Assembly: GCA_029433415.1 (NCBI GenBank)
Contig: JAQTIA010000003.1
Location: 1,082,501 to 1,146,500 of the forward strand
DNA from: Acetobacteraceae bacterium ESL0709
Lineage (GTDB): Bacteria; Pseudomonadota; Alphaproteobacteria; Acetobacterales; Acetobacteraceae
Length of the DNA: 64,000 nt
Direction: 5' to 3'
Every line of letters starts with the position of its first letter. Position 1 is the stretch's first letter. The notes under the pieces were generated by a model, which saw only the letters and a program-made list of their open reading frames with translations, did no database searches and was not told the origin of the DNA. Below are positions 53,736 to 62,731 of the stretch, one piece after another. The position numbers and the translations under genes were made by a program.

Positions 53736-54977
53736 ATGTCCGTCAGGTTAAGAACACAGACATATGGCCGTTCGCCTTATGCCTGCCCCTTCAGAGCTCA
53801 TGTGATACGGCTCATAATCCTGTCATTCCTGTCTTTATTTTCATGGAATTTTTCCCTTAAAGCTGCAACCGCCCCAAACAAGCTGCCAGCTATCATAAAA
53901 CTGGATGAAGCTGCCGTCAGCCATCAGGAACTGGATACTGCCGTAGCAAAACCGGGCACACTGTTTCGCCACATCAATAGCATCAGCCACGTTACGCTTG
54001 ATCCAACACGCCTGATCCATATCCATCCAGCCGGACGTGGAAAGGTTCTGGCCGTCATGGTTTCTCCAGGAGAACGTGTAAAAAAAGGGGAAGCCCTACT
54101 ACGCTATCAGAACTATACCTTACACGAAGCGCATATACAGGAAACACAGCTCCGCGCTGCCATAACAGCAGCCCGCGCCGCCTGCATAAATGCCAGAGAA
54201 TCCCTGAAACGGGGGAAAGCCCTGCTCGGTCAGGCTACCTCTTTTGGTGAACTGCTTCACCGACAAGAGGTCCTTGCTCAAGCTGAAGCCACCCTGCGCA
54301 CCCGTCAAGGTGAGCTGGAGCTTCTGGAATATCGCTTCACGTCTGAATTTAATTCAGCCACAGAAACCTCCCTCAAGGACGGTAAACAGGCCGACCTTCA
54401 AGGTGAAGTCTCAACGCTGATTTCTCCTGTCGATGGTATTATACGTGACATCCATAGCTCCATGGCGGGTGACCTCACCCCTATTACAGAAGCCCTTACC
54501 ATAGCTGATCTTTCCACTTTATGGATTGTCTCCAACATTCCTCCCGCACAGGCGGTTCATATTGCCAGCGGGAATAAACAGGTCACACAGACGCCAGTGG
54601 GGCCACTGACCTCTTCTATTGACATAGTGGACGACGTTGCCAACCCCCTTACGGGACTGGTACGGGTTATCAGCCATATACAGAACAAACAAAACGCACT
54701 GCTCCCCGGCATGGTTCTGGAAGCCACATTAGCAGAATCAGGCCCCGTCACAGGTATTATCGTACCTTCTGAAGCTCTGCAGCATATTGAAAATCAGAAG
54801 ATTATTTTCGTACAGACAGACGCTACACATTACCACCCTCTCCCCGTCAACGTCGCACTGGATAACGGACTTGAAGCCGTTCTTCAGAGCGGACTGAAAG
54901 GAGGAGAGCGTGTCGTCAGTCGCGGCAGCTTCATGCTCGTTTCCATCGTTGGTCTGGGCAAAACGAACGGAGAGTGA
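53736..54977 (+). CDS. Heavy-metal RND efflux adaptor (CusB/CzcB-like)
   Basis: Periplasmic membrane-fusion subunit, 413 residues. The basic N-terminus is followed by a hydrophobic signal/anchor (about residues 25-44). The body has HPAGRGKVLAVMVSPGERV, the lipoyl half; an alpha-hairpin of about 115-200; a second lipoyl half with VDGIIRDIHSSMAGDL; and a C-terminal domain of the CusB/CzcB type. The pump gene overlaps its stop by four bases. The lack of the usual N-terminal metal-binding Met/His motifs leaves the metal uncertain. Confidence 0.83.
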   Translation: MSVRLRTQTYGRSPYACPFRAHVIRLIILSFLSLFSWNFSLKAATAPNKLPAIIKLDEAAVSHQELDTAVAKPGTLFRHINSISHVTLDPTRLIHIHPAGRGKVLAVMVSPGERVKKGEALLRYQNYTLHEAHIQETQLRAAITAARAACINARESLKRGKALLGQATSFGELLHRQEVLAQAEATLRTRQGELELLEYRFTSEFNSATETSLKDGKQADLQGEVSTLISPVDGIIRDIHSSMAGDLTPITEALTIADLSTLWIVSNIPPAQAVHIASGNKQVTQTPVGPLTSSIDIVDDVANPLTGLVRVISHIQNKQNALLPGMVLEATLAESGPVTGIIVPSEALQHIENQKIIFVQTDATHYHPLPVNVALDNGLEAVLQSGLKGGERVVSRGSFMLVSIVGLGKTNGE

Positions 54978-57900
54978 TAGTGCGAGCCTGCCTCGAAGCC
55001 CTGTTACGCGCGCGTTTTCTGATCATTTCCTGCGTTGGCCTCCTTCTCGTCGCTGGAATAATCGCGGTCCTGAAACTACCTGTGGAAGCAGTCCCTGACA
55101 TCTCGCCAAAACAAGTACTCGTTTCCGTCGTGGCACCCGGTCTTGCTACGGAAGAAGTGGAAAAATTCATCACGTTCCCGGTCGAGACCACCATGACAGG
55201 GATACCAGGCATGACTGATCTGCGCTCTGTCTCGCGCGGGGGTGTTTCGGTCGTTTACGTACAATTTGCCGACAATACGGATATCAACCTGGACCGCACC
55301 CGTGTCAGCGAACGGATGGAACAAGCTCGTAGTGCCATTTCCATCCCTGGAATCACTGTCACTATGGGGCCACTCGCAACGGGAATGGGTGAGATTATGC
55401 AGTTCCAGATCAAGGGGGCAGGGTATTCCCTTATGGAGCTGAACCATATCATGAACTGGACCGTCGTGCCGCAGATGCGTCTTATTCCCGGCGTTGTGGA
55501 CGTCAATGTCAATGGAGGCGCCGAGGAAACCTACGAGGTTCTGCTGAATCAGGCACAATTGACCGCCGATCATATCTCCGTCAGCGACGTCTATCACGCT
55601 GTCGATAATGATAATGCCGCTTCAGGAGGGGGCTGGATAGCCCATCATGCAGAACAGCAGAGCGTAGTCGGGCGCAGTCTGGTCTCAACTTTGGCGGATT
55701 TCGGAAATATTGCCGTACGCAGCAATGAAGACGGCTCCATGCTACGCCTGCGTGATCTAGGGCAAATCGTCAAGGGCGCACGAACCCGACTTGGTGCCGT
55801 AACCCGGGACGGCAAGGGAGAAATTGTGATCGGCGTGGTCATGATGGAAAATGGCGCGAGTTCTGACGCCACGCTGGCGGCCATCAACCATGCCATGCCG
55901 GAAATAAGACAATCCCTGCCGCCAGGCGTTACACTTGATCCCTATTATACCCGCTCAGACCTGACCGATCGCACCATCGCCACAGTGCGCGATAACCTTG
56001 TCATGGGCGGAATTCTGGTCATCATTGTCCTAATCGTAGTTATTGGAAGCTGGCGCGCGGCGCTGGTCATCGCCTCCGTCATCCCCGTGGCACTGACAGG
56101 TGCCATGACAGGAATGCTCTATTTTGGCATCTCAGCTAACCTACTTAGCCTGGGAGCTATTGATTTTGGCATGATCGTAGATAGTTCCCTGGTGATCATC
56201 GAACATATTCTCACCCGCCGGAAAGAAGAACCTGATGCGGCCTTTTCTCAGCTCGTCATCTCTTCCGTGCAACAGGTCATGCGACCTGTAGTGTTCGCCA
56301 TATTGGTCATCATAATGGTTTACCTGCCTATACTGACGCTGGAGGGAATAGAGGGCCACATGTTCCGCCCCATGGCCCAGACAGTCATCATGGCGTTACT
56401 GGTTTCCCTGATCTACTGCTTTATCTGCATGCCAGTCCTGGCAACACTGGTGCTGAGAAAACAGAAGCCCCTGAACGACACAGCACTGATAAAATTCCTG
56501 CGCCGCCCCTATACTCTTATGCTTCACTGGGGAAAGGACCATCCATACCTCCTTTTCGGAGGCACCATAACCGTGATGCTTCTGTCTGGCGCACTAACCA
56601 TGCATCTGGGAGGAGAATTTATCCCTCAGCTCGAAGAAGGTGCACTCACCGTCACATCTACAAGGCTTCCCTCCGCCTCTCTGGACACAGTGCTGGCCGC
56701 CGTCACACGGCAGGAACAAATCCTGCGCCGCTTTCCCGAAGTCAGAACGGTCATCAGCAATACAGGGACATCGGCCATTCCCACAGACCCGATGGGCATG
56801 AATGAGACTGACAGTTTTATTTTTCTTACCCCTTCCTCCACATGGAAAACAGCACACACACAAGCCGGACTGGTTACTGCGATGAATGCAGCCCTGCAAC
56901 GTGAATTGCCAGATGCGCTTTATTCCTGGAGTCAGCCTGTGCAGATGCGCATGGATGACCTCCTTTCCGGCGTCAGAACGCAAATCGCCGTCTCCATATT
57001 CGGCAACAACCTGGAAACACTGTCCCAACTGGGAAATCAGGTCATGAACGTCATGTCATCCATCAGGGGTGGAGCCGATATCGCCTTGAACGGAGAAGGC
57101 TCAGTGCCTCTGATCGTGGTGGATGTCGACCGCATGCAAGCAGGCAGCCACAATGTCAGCATACAGGAAATTCTGGAGACAATAGAGGCCATAGGTGGAC
57201 ATATCGGACGACCGGTTATCAAGGGAAATGCCATTATCAGCACACAGATACGTTACGATCCGCGCCATGTAGCCTCTCCCGACAGAATCGCCGCCCTGCA
57301 AATCCCTCGTCTGGACAGAAAAGGGAATGTCACTCTGGGAGAAGTGGCCCATATTCATGAAATGAATGGCCGGCCCCGTATCAGCCGTGACAGGGTGCGT
57401 AGACGCATGATGGTAGAAGCCAACGTGAGAAACCGCGATCTTGCCTCCTATGTAACTGAAGCCCAAAAGCGTGTCGCCCATGAAGTCAGATTGCCACCTG
57501 GTTATACGATAGAATGGAACGGACAGTTCCGTAACCTGCAATCAGCTATGAAGCGACTGGAACTCGTATTGCCTATCGCTTTCGGGCTTATTTTTGCCCT
57601 CCTGGTCGCTGCGTTCGGAGAGATCCGTCCGGCACTGCTCGTATTTGTCAATCTTCCCGTCGCCGCCACAGGTGGAATCATAGCCCTGACAGTACGTCAT
57701 ATGCCTTTCAGCATTTCGGCGGGAATCGGGTTTATCGCCCTTTTTGGAGTGGCCATTCTCAATGGCGTCGTACTGGTGAGCGCTATCACGTCCCTTCGTC
57801 GCCAGGGTATGAACGTAGCACAGGCTGCTTTTGCAGCAGCAGAATCACGTTTTCGTCCTGTTATGGCCACAGCTCTTGTCGCAAGTCTGGGTTTCTTCCC

Positions 57901-58048
57901 CATGGCCTTCTCCACAAGTGCCGGAGCTGAGGTGGAGCGCCCTCTGGCCAGTGTGGTTATTGGCGGACTGCTAAGCTCGACTCTTCTGACATTGCTGGTA
58001 TTCCCATCGCTATATGCCCGCATCATGCCCGATAAGGACAAAACATAG
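54974..58048 (+). CDS. Heavy-metal RND efflux pump (CusA/CzcA-like)
   Basis: A 1024-residue inner-membrane proton-driven pump. It keeps the HME-RND signature in TM4, IDFGMIVDSSLVIIE, with the two Asp and one Glu that relay protons (about residues 396, 402 and 409). The periplasmic loops and the second six-helix bundle are complete. It lacks a divalent cation selectivity assignment: the CusA methionines and CzcA acidic residues cannot be judged by eye. No outer-membrane partner gene is present beside it. Confidence 0.88.
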   Translation: MIVRACLEALLRARFLIISCVGLLLVAGIIAVLKLPVEAVPDISPKQVLVSVVAPGLATEEVEKFITFPVETTMTGIPGMTDLRSVSRGGVSVVYVQFADNTDINLDRTRVSERMEQARSAISIPGITVTMGPLATGMGEIMQFQIKGAGYSLMELNHIMNWTVVPQMRLIPGVVDVNVNGGAEETYEVLLNQAQLTADHISVSDVYHAVDNDNAASGGGWIAHHAEQQSVVGRSLVSTLADFGNIAVRSNEDGSMLRLRDLGQIVKGARTRLGAVTRDGKGEIVIGVVMMENGASSDATLAAINHAMPEIRQSLPPGVTLDPYYTRSDLTDRTIATVRDNLVMGGILVIIVLIVVIGSWRAALVIASVIPVALTGAMTGMLYFGISANLLSLGAIDFGMIVDSSLVIIEHILTRRKEEPDAAFSQLVISSVQQVMRPVVFAILVIIMVYLPILTLEGIEGHMFRPMAQTVIMALLVSLIYCFICMPVLATLVLRKQKPLNDTALIKFLRRPYTLMLHWGKDHPYLLFGGTITVMLLSGALTMHLGGEFIPQLEEGALTVTSTRLPSASLDTVLAAVTRQEQILRRFPEVRTVISNTGTSAIPTDPMGMNETDSFIFLTPSSTWKTAHTQAGLVTAMNAALQRELPDALYSWSQPVQMRMDDLLSGVRTQIAVSIFGNNLETLSQLGNQVMNVMSSIRGGADIALNGEGSVPLIVVDVDRMQAGSHNVSIQEILETIEAIGGHIGRPVIKGNAIISTQIRYDPRHVASPDRIAALQIPRLDRKGNVTLGEVAHIHEMNGRPRISRDRVRRRMMVEANVRNRDLASYVTEAQKRVAHEVRLPPGYTIEWNGQFRNLQSAMKRLELVLPIAFGLIFALLVAAFGEIRPALLVFVNLPVAATGGIIALTVRHMPFSISAGIGFIALFGVAILNGVVLVSAITSLRRQGMNVAQAAFAAAESRFRPVMATALVASLGFFPMAFSTSAGAEVERPLASVVIGGLLSSTLLTLLVFPSLYARIMPDKDKT

Positions 58049-58106
58049 TCCCAGAGGATGTTCGTTACGTTATAAAGGAAGCGCTATGCCGTAAGCTCGC
58101 CTCTAA

Positions 58107-58140
58107 AAAAACGGCAACCCACCATCGGAGCTGCCGTTTT
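58107..58140. terminator. Terminator hairpin after the RND pump gene
   Basis: AAAACGGCA (58107-58115) pairs with TGCCGTTTT (58132-58140), with A-rich flank on one side and T-run on the other, so it can work in both directions. It sits between the stops of convergent genes. Confidence 0.75.
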
Positions 58141-58197
58141 ATAACGATCCTAAAAACCGAAGGTAAATACGTTCGATAATTCTGGAATAATTATAAG

Positions 58198-58899
58198 TTA
58201 CACGGGACCAACAGCCATGACATAAACAGAAACTGACCCAATAGACGCGCTTACATCAAACTGGGCAATAAAATCAAAACCATCATTTGTAATGTTATGA
58301 ATGTAATTTCCTGATATTCTTCCCGTCCACTCAGAATCGAGAATAATCTGTGTAAAGATAGAAAGCTCCTTCACCGGATTCTCCGCATTGAAAGGCTCAG
58401 GAAATTTAACACTTTGATAGACAGCATTATTGATATAATCAAACCTGAGCATCTGCATTTTCTGCGCGGATTTAACTATCCCACCCAGTTTTAGTGTATT
58501 TGAGGAACACTTATTAATCTGGTCATTAAGCATATCCTCTCGTAGAAGGTTAATATAACGACCCTCCTCGTCAATTAAAGCAGGATTACTTGCTTCCCCG
58601 CCTCCAGAACCCGGTGTCAACACAAGGGATTTAACCTGTTTGTCAGTCTCCTTTCCTATCCCAGCGACATAATTATCAAGGTCATGCACATAAGCAAGCT
58701 CCCCTTTGGAACCCGTACTGTCCCAATAAACAGGGTGACCAGACTGGCCACTCATATGCAGACCACGTCCTAGCAAATCATCCTTCCCCAAACCGAGGAC
58801 GCCCGATAGCGACTGCATCTCATCGGGAACAGGGGAACTTACACCAGAAGACGTAATTGTCAGATTCCCAATATAAAGGTCATTAATTTTCTCTGCCAA
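58198..58899 (-). CDS. Unknown protein with a possible lectin/tail-fibre-like C-terminus
   Basis: 233 residues from a TTG at 58899, the only start codon in frame before an upstream stop at 58966; no good Shine-Dalgarno precedes it. No signal peptide. The N-terminal part is Ser/Gly-rich, and SLVLTPGSGGGEAS (near residue 90) is a flexible stretch. The last 60 or so residues (KFPEPFNAENPV, then an alternating beta pattern ending YVMAVGPV) recall H-type lectin or phage tail-fibre tips, a weak impression. The in-frame sequence upstream of the TTG also looks protein-like, so the 5' end may be truncated. Confidence 0.5.
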   Translation of the reverse strand: MAEKINDLYIGNLTITSSGVSSPVPDEMQSLSGVLGLGKDDLLGRGLHMSGQSGHPVYWDSTGSKGELAYVHDLDNYVAGIGKETDKQVKSLVLTPGSGGGEASNPALIDEEGRYINLLREDMLNDQINKCSSNTLKLGGIVKSAQKMQMLRFDYINNAVYQSVKFPEPFNAENPVKELSIFTQIILDSEWTGRISGNYIHNITNDGFDFIAQFDVSASIGSVSVYVMAVGPV

Positions 58900-59280
58900 T
58901 AACCCTGCTCTTGAACAGACGTTGTTAGTCCCACATTCATTAGCCGAAAGCCCCCATGACTCTGATCAGACGTCGCAGCGGCAAAAACAGCCTGAGATTT
59001 ATCGAAATTTTCTATAACAATACCTATAATTCTATATTTGATATATTTTATTAAATAGAGGTTATATAAAACATTTTTCTTTATATCATAAAATAAATAA
59101 AATAGAAATTACAAAAAAATATTTAAAACATTATGTAATATCTTCCACAAAGAGAAAAACCATTCATATCCATTTTCACGAAAAAGAGACTCTGGCATAC
59201 ATTTCACGCGAGGAAATTATAGCTGTTCTGAATGATTTTTACGTCGTATGCTCCCAAAAGACCATAGTTTCAGGAAAACC
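58900..59280. other. Very AT-rich intergenic region
   Basis: 381 bases, markedly AT-rich (long A/T runs at 59030-59110) between two divergent genes of the same accessory island. A 32-codon frame at 58957-59055 has no ribosome-binding site and is not proposed. Both promoters must lie here but none is clear. Confidence 0.5.
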
Positions 59281-60765
59281 ATGATGTACAATCAGAATCC
59301 CTCCATCCCTCGGCATATTCACATTATCTGGATAGGCCAGAATGAGAAAATGCCCGTCCACTGCATGGAGAGCTGGGTCAAGATGAACCCGGGCTGGACT
59401 GTACATTTATGGACTGAGCAGCATCTGAACACGATCAGCTGGCAGAGTGAAAAACATATACAGGCTCTTATGCAGCTCGCTCAAGGCGTGAAACAGGGCG
59501 GACATGATAAGGAAGCCAATCATATATATGCTTCTATCGCCGATATTATGCGTTATGAAATCCTTTACGCAGTTGGCGGCTTCTATGTCGATGCCAATTC
59601 CTTTTGCATAAGGCCGCTTGAAGAATGGCTTTTCGACAGTGACTTTTGCGCCTCCTCCGCAAATGAGACCAAGACGCCCAATTTGATTTCCAATGGCTAT
59701 ATAGCCTCAATACCCGGGCATCCTATCCTGCTGGAGCTTATTACCACTCTCTATAATCAGGACACTGCCTCTATTCTCAGCGGACCGAACTGGATCAAGA
59801 CCGGCTCAATCCCTTTAACAGAAACAATTTCAGCACTGAAAATGGCTCATAAAATTACTTTATGGCCCAGCCATTATTTTCTTCCAGAATATCATTCGCA
59901 CCAAAATTATGACGGAAGGGGAAATGTTTTTGCCAGACGTTCCCGGGGAATTATCCAAAATCCCTATAAAGAGTCGAATCCCTGTGATGCACTTTATAAG
60001 AACGATGTTTTCGCCCGGTTCCCGGTCTTTAATCTGCTTGTAACAACGCCAACGGGGCCGCGCGTCATTAATAAGAATGATATATATATTGGCGGCGATT
60101 TATATAGAAGCGGCTTCTGGAGCGTCGAAGAACTGCTCCTTTTAAAAGATTTCGTCTCGGAAGGGAGCGTAGTCATTGAAGGCGGAGCCAATATCGGCTC
60201 TCATACAGTTGATCTCTGTCGTATGGCAGGTCCATCAGGAAAAGTCTTGGCTTTTGAACCACAACGTCTTGTTTTTCAGGAACTCGTCTGTAATATCGCG
60301 CTTAACAATATCCCTAATGCCTACTGCTATAATCAAGGCTTGGGAAGCAGAAAAACGCGCCTATCGATCCCTGCCGTTGACTATCACAAAACCAATAATT
60401 TCGGCGGAATCTCTCTCATAGAGAATTATCCAATGCAAGCGATACTCTCCTCCACACAAGAAAACAGAGAGGAGACTGAGATCATAACAATCGATTCTCT
60501 CGCTCTGGACCGTCTGGACGTCATGAAACTGGATGTGGAGGGCATGGAAGAAGATATCCTGAAAGGCGCCGAACAGACAATCAAAAGGTTCTCACCCGTT
60601 ATCTATATGGAATCGTACCCCGATCTGCCAGGCGCGCCGGAAGCACGTTCTCTCCTCCGCAAGTTCGGTTATTCACTGTACCGGCATGGCCGAAATCAGG
60701 AAAATGTCCTATGCCTGCCTGCCAACAGCACCTATAAAACAAACCTCCCGGCCGAACGTTCATAA
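59281..60765 (+). CDS. Glycosyltransferase and FkbM methyltransferase fusion
   Basis: The start at 59281 is chosen because AGGA lies 5-6 bases upstream; an upstream ATG at 59248 has none. The 494-residue product has an N-terminal DXD-type sugar transferase domain (PF04488-like, HIHIIWIGQNEKMP near residue 12, IADIMRYEILYAVGGFYVDA near 87-106) and a C-terminal FkbM methyltransferase domain (EGGANIGSHTVDL near 300, DVMKLDVEGMEEDILKGAE near 415). The DXD motif reads Asp104-Ala-Asn106. It probably adds and methylates a sugar on a surface glycan. It has no glycan gene neighbours and sits in AT-rich DNA, consistent with transfer. Confidence 0.85.
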   Translation: MMYNQNPSIPRHIHIIWIGQNEKMPVHCMESWVKMNPGWTVHLWTEQHLNTISWQSEKHIQALMQLAQGVKQGGHDKEANHIYASIADIMRYEILYAVGGFYVDANSFCIRPLEEWLFDSDFCASSANETKTPNLISNGYIASIPGHPILLELITTLYNQDTASILSGPNWIKTGSIPLTETISALKMAHKITLWPSHYFLPEYHSHQNYDGRGNVFARRSRGIIQNPYKESNPCDALYKNDVFARFPVFNLLVTTPTGPRVINKNDIYIGGDLYRSGFWSVEELLLLKDFVSEGSVVIEGGANIGSHTVDLCRMAGPSGKVLAFEPQRLVFQELVCNIALNNIPNAYCYNQGLGSRKTRLSIPAVDYHKTNNFGGISLIENYPMQAILSSTQENREETEIITIDSLALDRLDVMKLDVEGMEEDILKGAEQTIKRFSPVIYMESYPDLPGAPEARSLLRKFGYSLYRHGRNQENVLCLPANSTYKTNLPAERS

Positions 60766-60789
60766 AGCTGTCGGCGGAGCGCCAGAACC

Positions 60790-60829
60790 CTCATTATGAT
60801 GTAATTGCCCAGTATTACATCATAATGAG
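60790..60829. terminator. Perfect 16-bp inverted repeat between convergent genes
   Basis: CTCATTATGATGTAAT (60790-60805) is perfectly complementary to 60814-60829, around the loop TGCCCAGT. It lies 25 bases after the glycosyltransferase stop and 24 bases past the GST stop. It has no T-run on either strand, so it may serve as a terminator, a transcript-stabilising hairpin or a protein-binding palindrome. Confidence 0.5.
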
Positions 60830-60853
60830 TTATGCCGTTTCCCGAGTGCTTTG

Positions 60854-61501
60854 TCAGGCAAGAGGACCTTCCAAATGTTCCTGCTTTAGTGCTCTCTGCA
60901 CGTAGGGCAACCTGTCTATCTTATCAAGAAGCCCCGCGATATGCGGAAACGATCTCGGGGGTACTGATGAACTCCTCAGGGCACGACAACAAAGTGAAAA
61001 GTGAAAATCTGCAACACTAACCTTATCTCCGAGAAAATAAGGACCATGCTGCGCCAGATAATCCTCTATGATTTCCAGATAATGCTTGGCCTGGCGCATG
61101 GCTCCCTTGCTGACAATTCCGCTAACCTCCTCTGAAACGTCTCCTACAAGACGAGCTGGATAATGGCTGTTAAGCATCGCATCCTGAAGAGAGTTAGTCA
61201 GAAAAAACATCCATTGTAGAAAAATCGGGCGTCTGGGATCATTTAATCGCGGAGACAATCCCGCTTCCGGGTGAGCATCAGCCAGTGTCAACAACACAGC
61301 TGAGGATTCGTAAATAACCTGTCCGTCTTCCAAAACAAGAGCCGGCACGCGTCCATTCGGGTTAATCTTCAGATATTCGGGAGATTTCTGTTCACCTGCT
61401 GCCAGATCCAGATATTTGATTTCGTAAGGGACATTGAGAGCCTCAAGCGTGATATGCGCCGGTAGCCCCATCGTTCCATAAGCTGCGTAAAGTTTATACA
61501 T
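60854..61501 (-). CDS. Glutathione S-transferase family protein
   Basis: A 215-residue cytosolic GST. The N-terminal thioredoxin-like half has YAAYGTMGLPAHITLEAL, NPNGRVPALVLEDGQVIYESSAV (positions about 48-70, with the cis-Pro and the glutathione-binding Glu-Ser), and the C-terminal helical half has the conserved KVSVADFHFS N-cap block. Substrate unknown. Confidence 0.88.
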   Translation of the reverse strand: MYKLYAAYGTMGLPAHITLEALNVPYEIKYLDLAAGEQKSPEYLKINPNGRVPALVLEDGQVIYESSAVLLTLADAHPEAGLSPRLNDPRRPIFLQWMFFLTNSLQDAMLNSHYPARLVGDVSEEVSGIVSKGAMRQAKHYLEIIEDYLAQHGPYFLGDKVSVADFHFSLCCRALRSSSVPPRSFPHIAGLLDKIDRLPYVQRALKQEHLEGPLA

Positions 61502-61592
61502 CAGATTATATCTCCTCTATGATAAGTCAGAAGAGTATAAATCTGTCCCGACCTTTTTACACGATCTTTTCCTGCCATCAGCGAGCCGAACC

Positions 61593-62069
61593 ATGACACA
61601 GCAAACTCCCGCAACACAGTTTCTCAAAGCACAGGGCGTAAGCTTTACGAGCAAATCGTACATTTATGCCCCAACAAAAGGTCACATAGGTGAGCAAGCA
61701 GCAGAAGCCATAGGCGCCAAAGCTGACATGGTTTTCAAAACACTGGTTATAAAGCTTGATGGGCAGCACGGAGCCTTTGCTGTCATCCCGGTTGAGAAAC
61801 ATGTTGATTTCAAAATTCTGGCCACTGTCCTGGGTGCACAAAAAGCCAAAATGATGCAGCCTTCAGAAGCGCAGTCGCGTACTGGCTTTGTCTCCGGCGG
61901 CACAACCATTTTCGGTTCACGCCAGATTATGCCCGTTGTTATTGATGAAACGGCTTTCAGTAATCCCAAGATCTGGATCAATGGTGGAGCACAGGGATTT
62001 CTCCTCTGTCTGGACCCCCATGATGCCCTACAAATTACAAATGCCATAAAAGCTCCAATTGCGATCTGA
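61593..62069 (+). CDS. ybaK: YbaK-type Cys-tRNA(Pro) deacylase
   Basis: A 158-residue trans-editing enzyme that removes cysteine from mischarged tRNA-Pro. The key Lys is in VFKTLVIKLDG, and CLDPHDALQI and GGTTIFGSRQ are the usual C-terminal blocks. It is divergent from the GST gene. Related ProXp/EbsC enzymes are alternatives. Confidence 0.88.
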   Translation: MTQQTPATQFLKAQGVSFTSKSYIYAPTKGHIGEQAAEAIGAKADMVFKTLVIKLDGQHGAFAVIPVEKHVDFKILATVLGAQKAKMMQPSEAQSRTGFVSGGTTIFGSRQIMPVVIDETAFSNPKIWINGGAQGFLLCLDPHDALQITNAIKAPIAI

Positions 62070-62195
62070 AAAACGGCACCTTATATATGACCAGGAAATG
62101 ACATTAATTTCACTCCACTCCTATGGGAGAGTTCATTTATACTTATGAGTAACGGAAGAGATTTACGACATTCTTCCGTTAAGGAAAAAGTGATT

Positions 62196-62663
62196 ATGCT
62201 AAACAGAATTTTTTCAAAAACGACGCTCATTGCCTTATTGGGAGCTACAGCTCTTCTGAGCATGCCCGTCTCGCCCGCCATAGCCCATTATGGTTACCAC
62301 GGTTATCATGGCGACTATTACCATCACTGGCATCACCACAGCTTTGGCCACAGCTTTGCACGTGGGATGGGATGGGGTGTCGGTATGGGCCTTGGCTATG
62401 GTGCTGTTAATTACGCCCTGCGTGACAGGGATTATGACTATGGTTACCGCTATAGCGATTACAGCCCCTATTATGGCTATAGTGGTGGTTATGATGGCAG
62501 ACCTTTCGTTGATAATTCCCAGACCATTATCTATAACGCCCCCCCGCCTCCACCTGTAGGCGTATTACCGCCAGCTTATCCTTACCCCGTACCCGGCTAT
62601 ACAACGTTCAACCCCGGTTACGGTTATACGTCTGGTCCGATTACAGCGCCTCCAAACTTTTAA
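62196..62663 (+). CDS. Exported Gly/Tyr/His-rich protein
   Basis: The start at 62196 (MLNRIF) follows AAGGA by about 9 bases and gives a clean signal peptide (cleavage after AIAH near residue 29). The mature part is a low-complexity run of Tyr, Gly and His (HYGYHGYHGDYYHHWHHH near the start), a glycine-rich hydrophobic patch (MGWGVGMGLGYG) and a Pro/Tyr-rich tail. The composition suggests an exposed, possibly metal-binding or aggregation-prone envelope protein, with no recognised domain. Not a known structural family. Confidence 0.65.
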   Translation: MLNRIFSKTTLIALLGATALLSMPVSPAIAHYGYHGYHGDYYHHWHHHSFGHSFARGMGWGVGMGLGYGAVNYALRDRDYDYGYRYSDYSPYYGYSGGYDGRPFVDNSQTIIYNAPPPPPVGVLPPAYPYPVPGYTTFNPGYGYTSGPITAPPNF

Positions 62664-62731
62664 TATATGGGGGTGAATCCCAGGCCTTCCTCACGCTATA
62701 AGTCAAAAAAGACAAACCGAGAGGAGGCTTG

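Noticed and set aside
58957-59055. 32-codon frame in the AT-rich spacer
   Set aside because: No ribosome-binding site, no homologue, and part of a low-complexity AT stretch.
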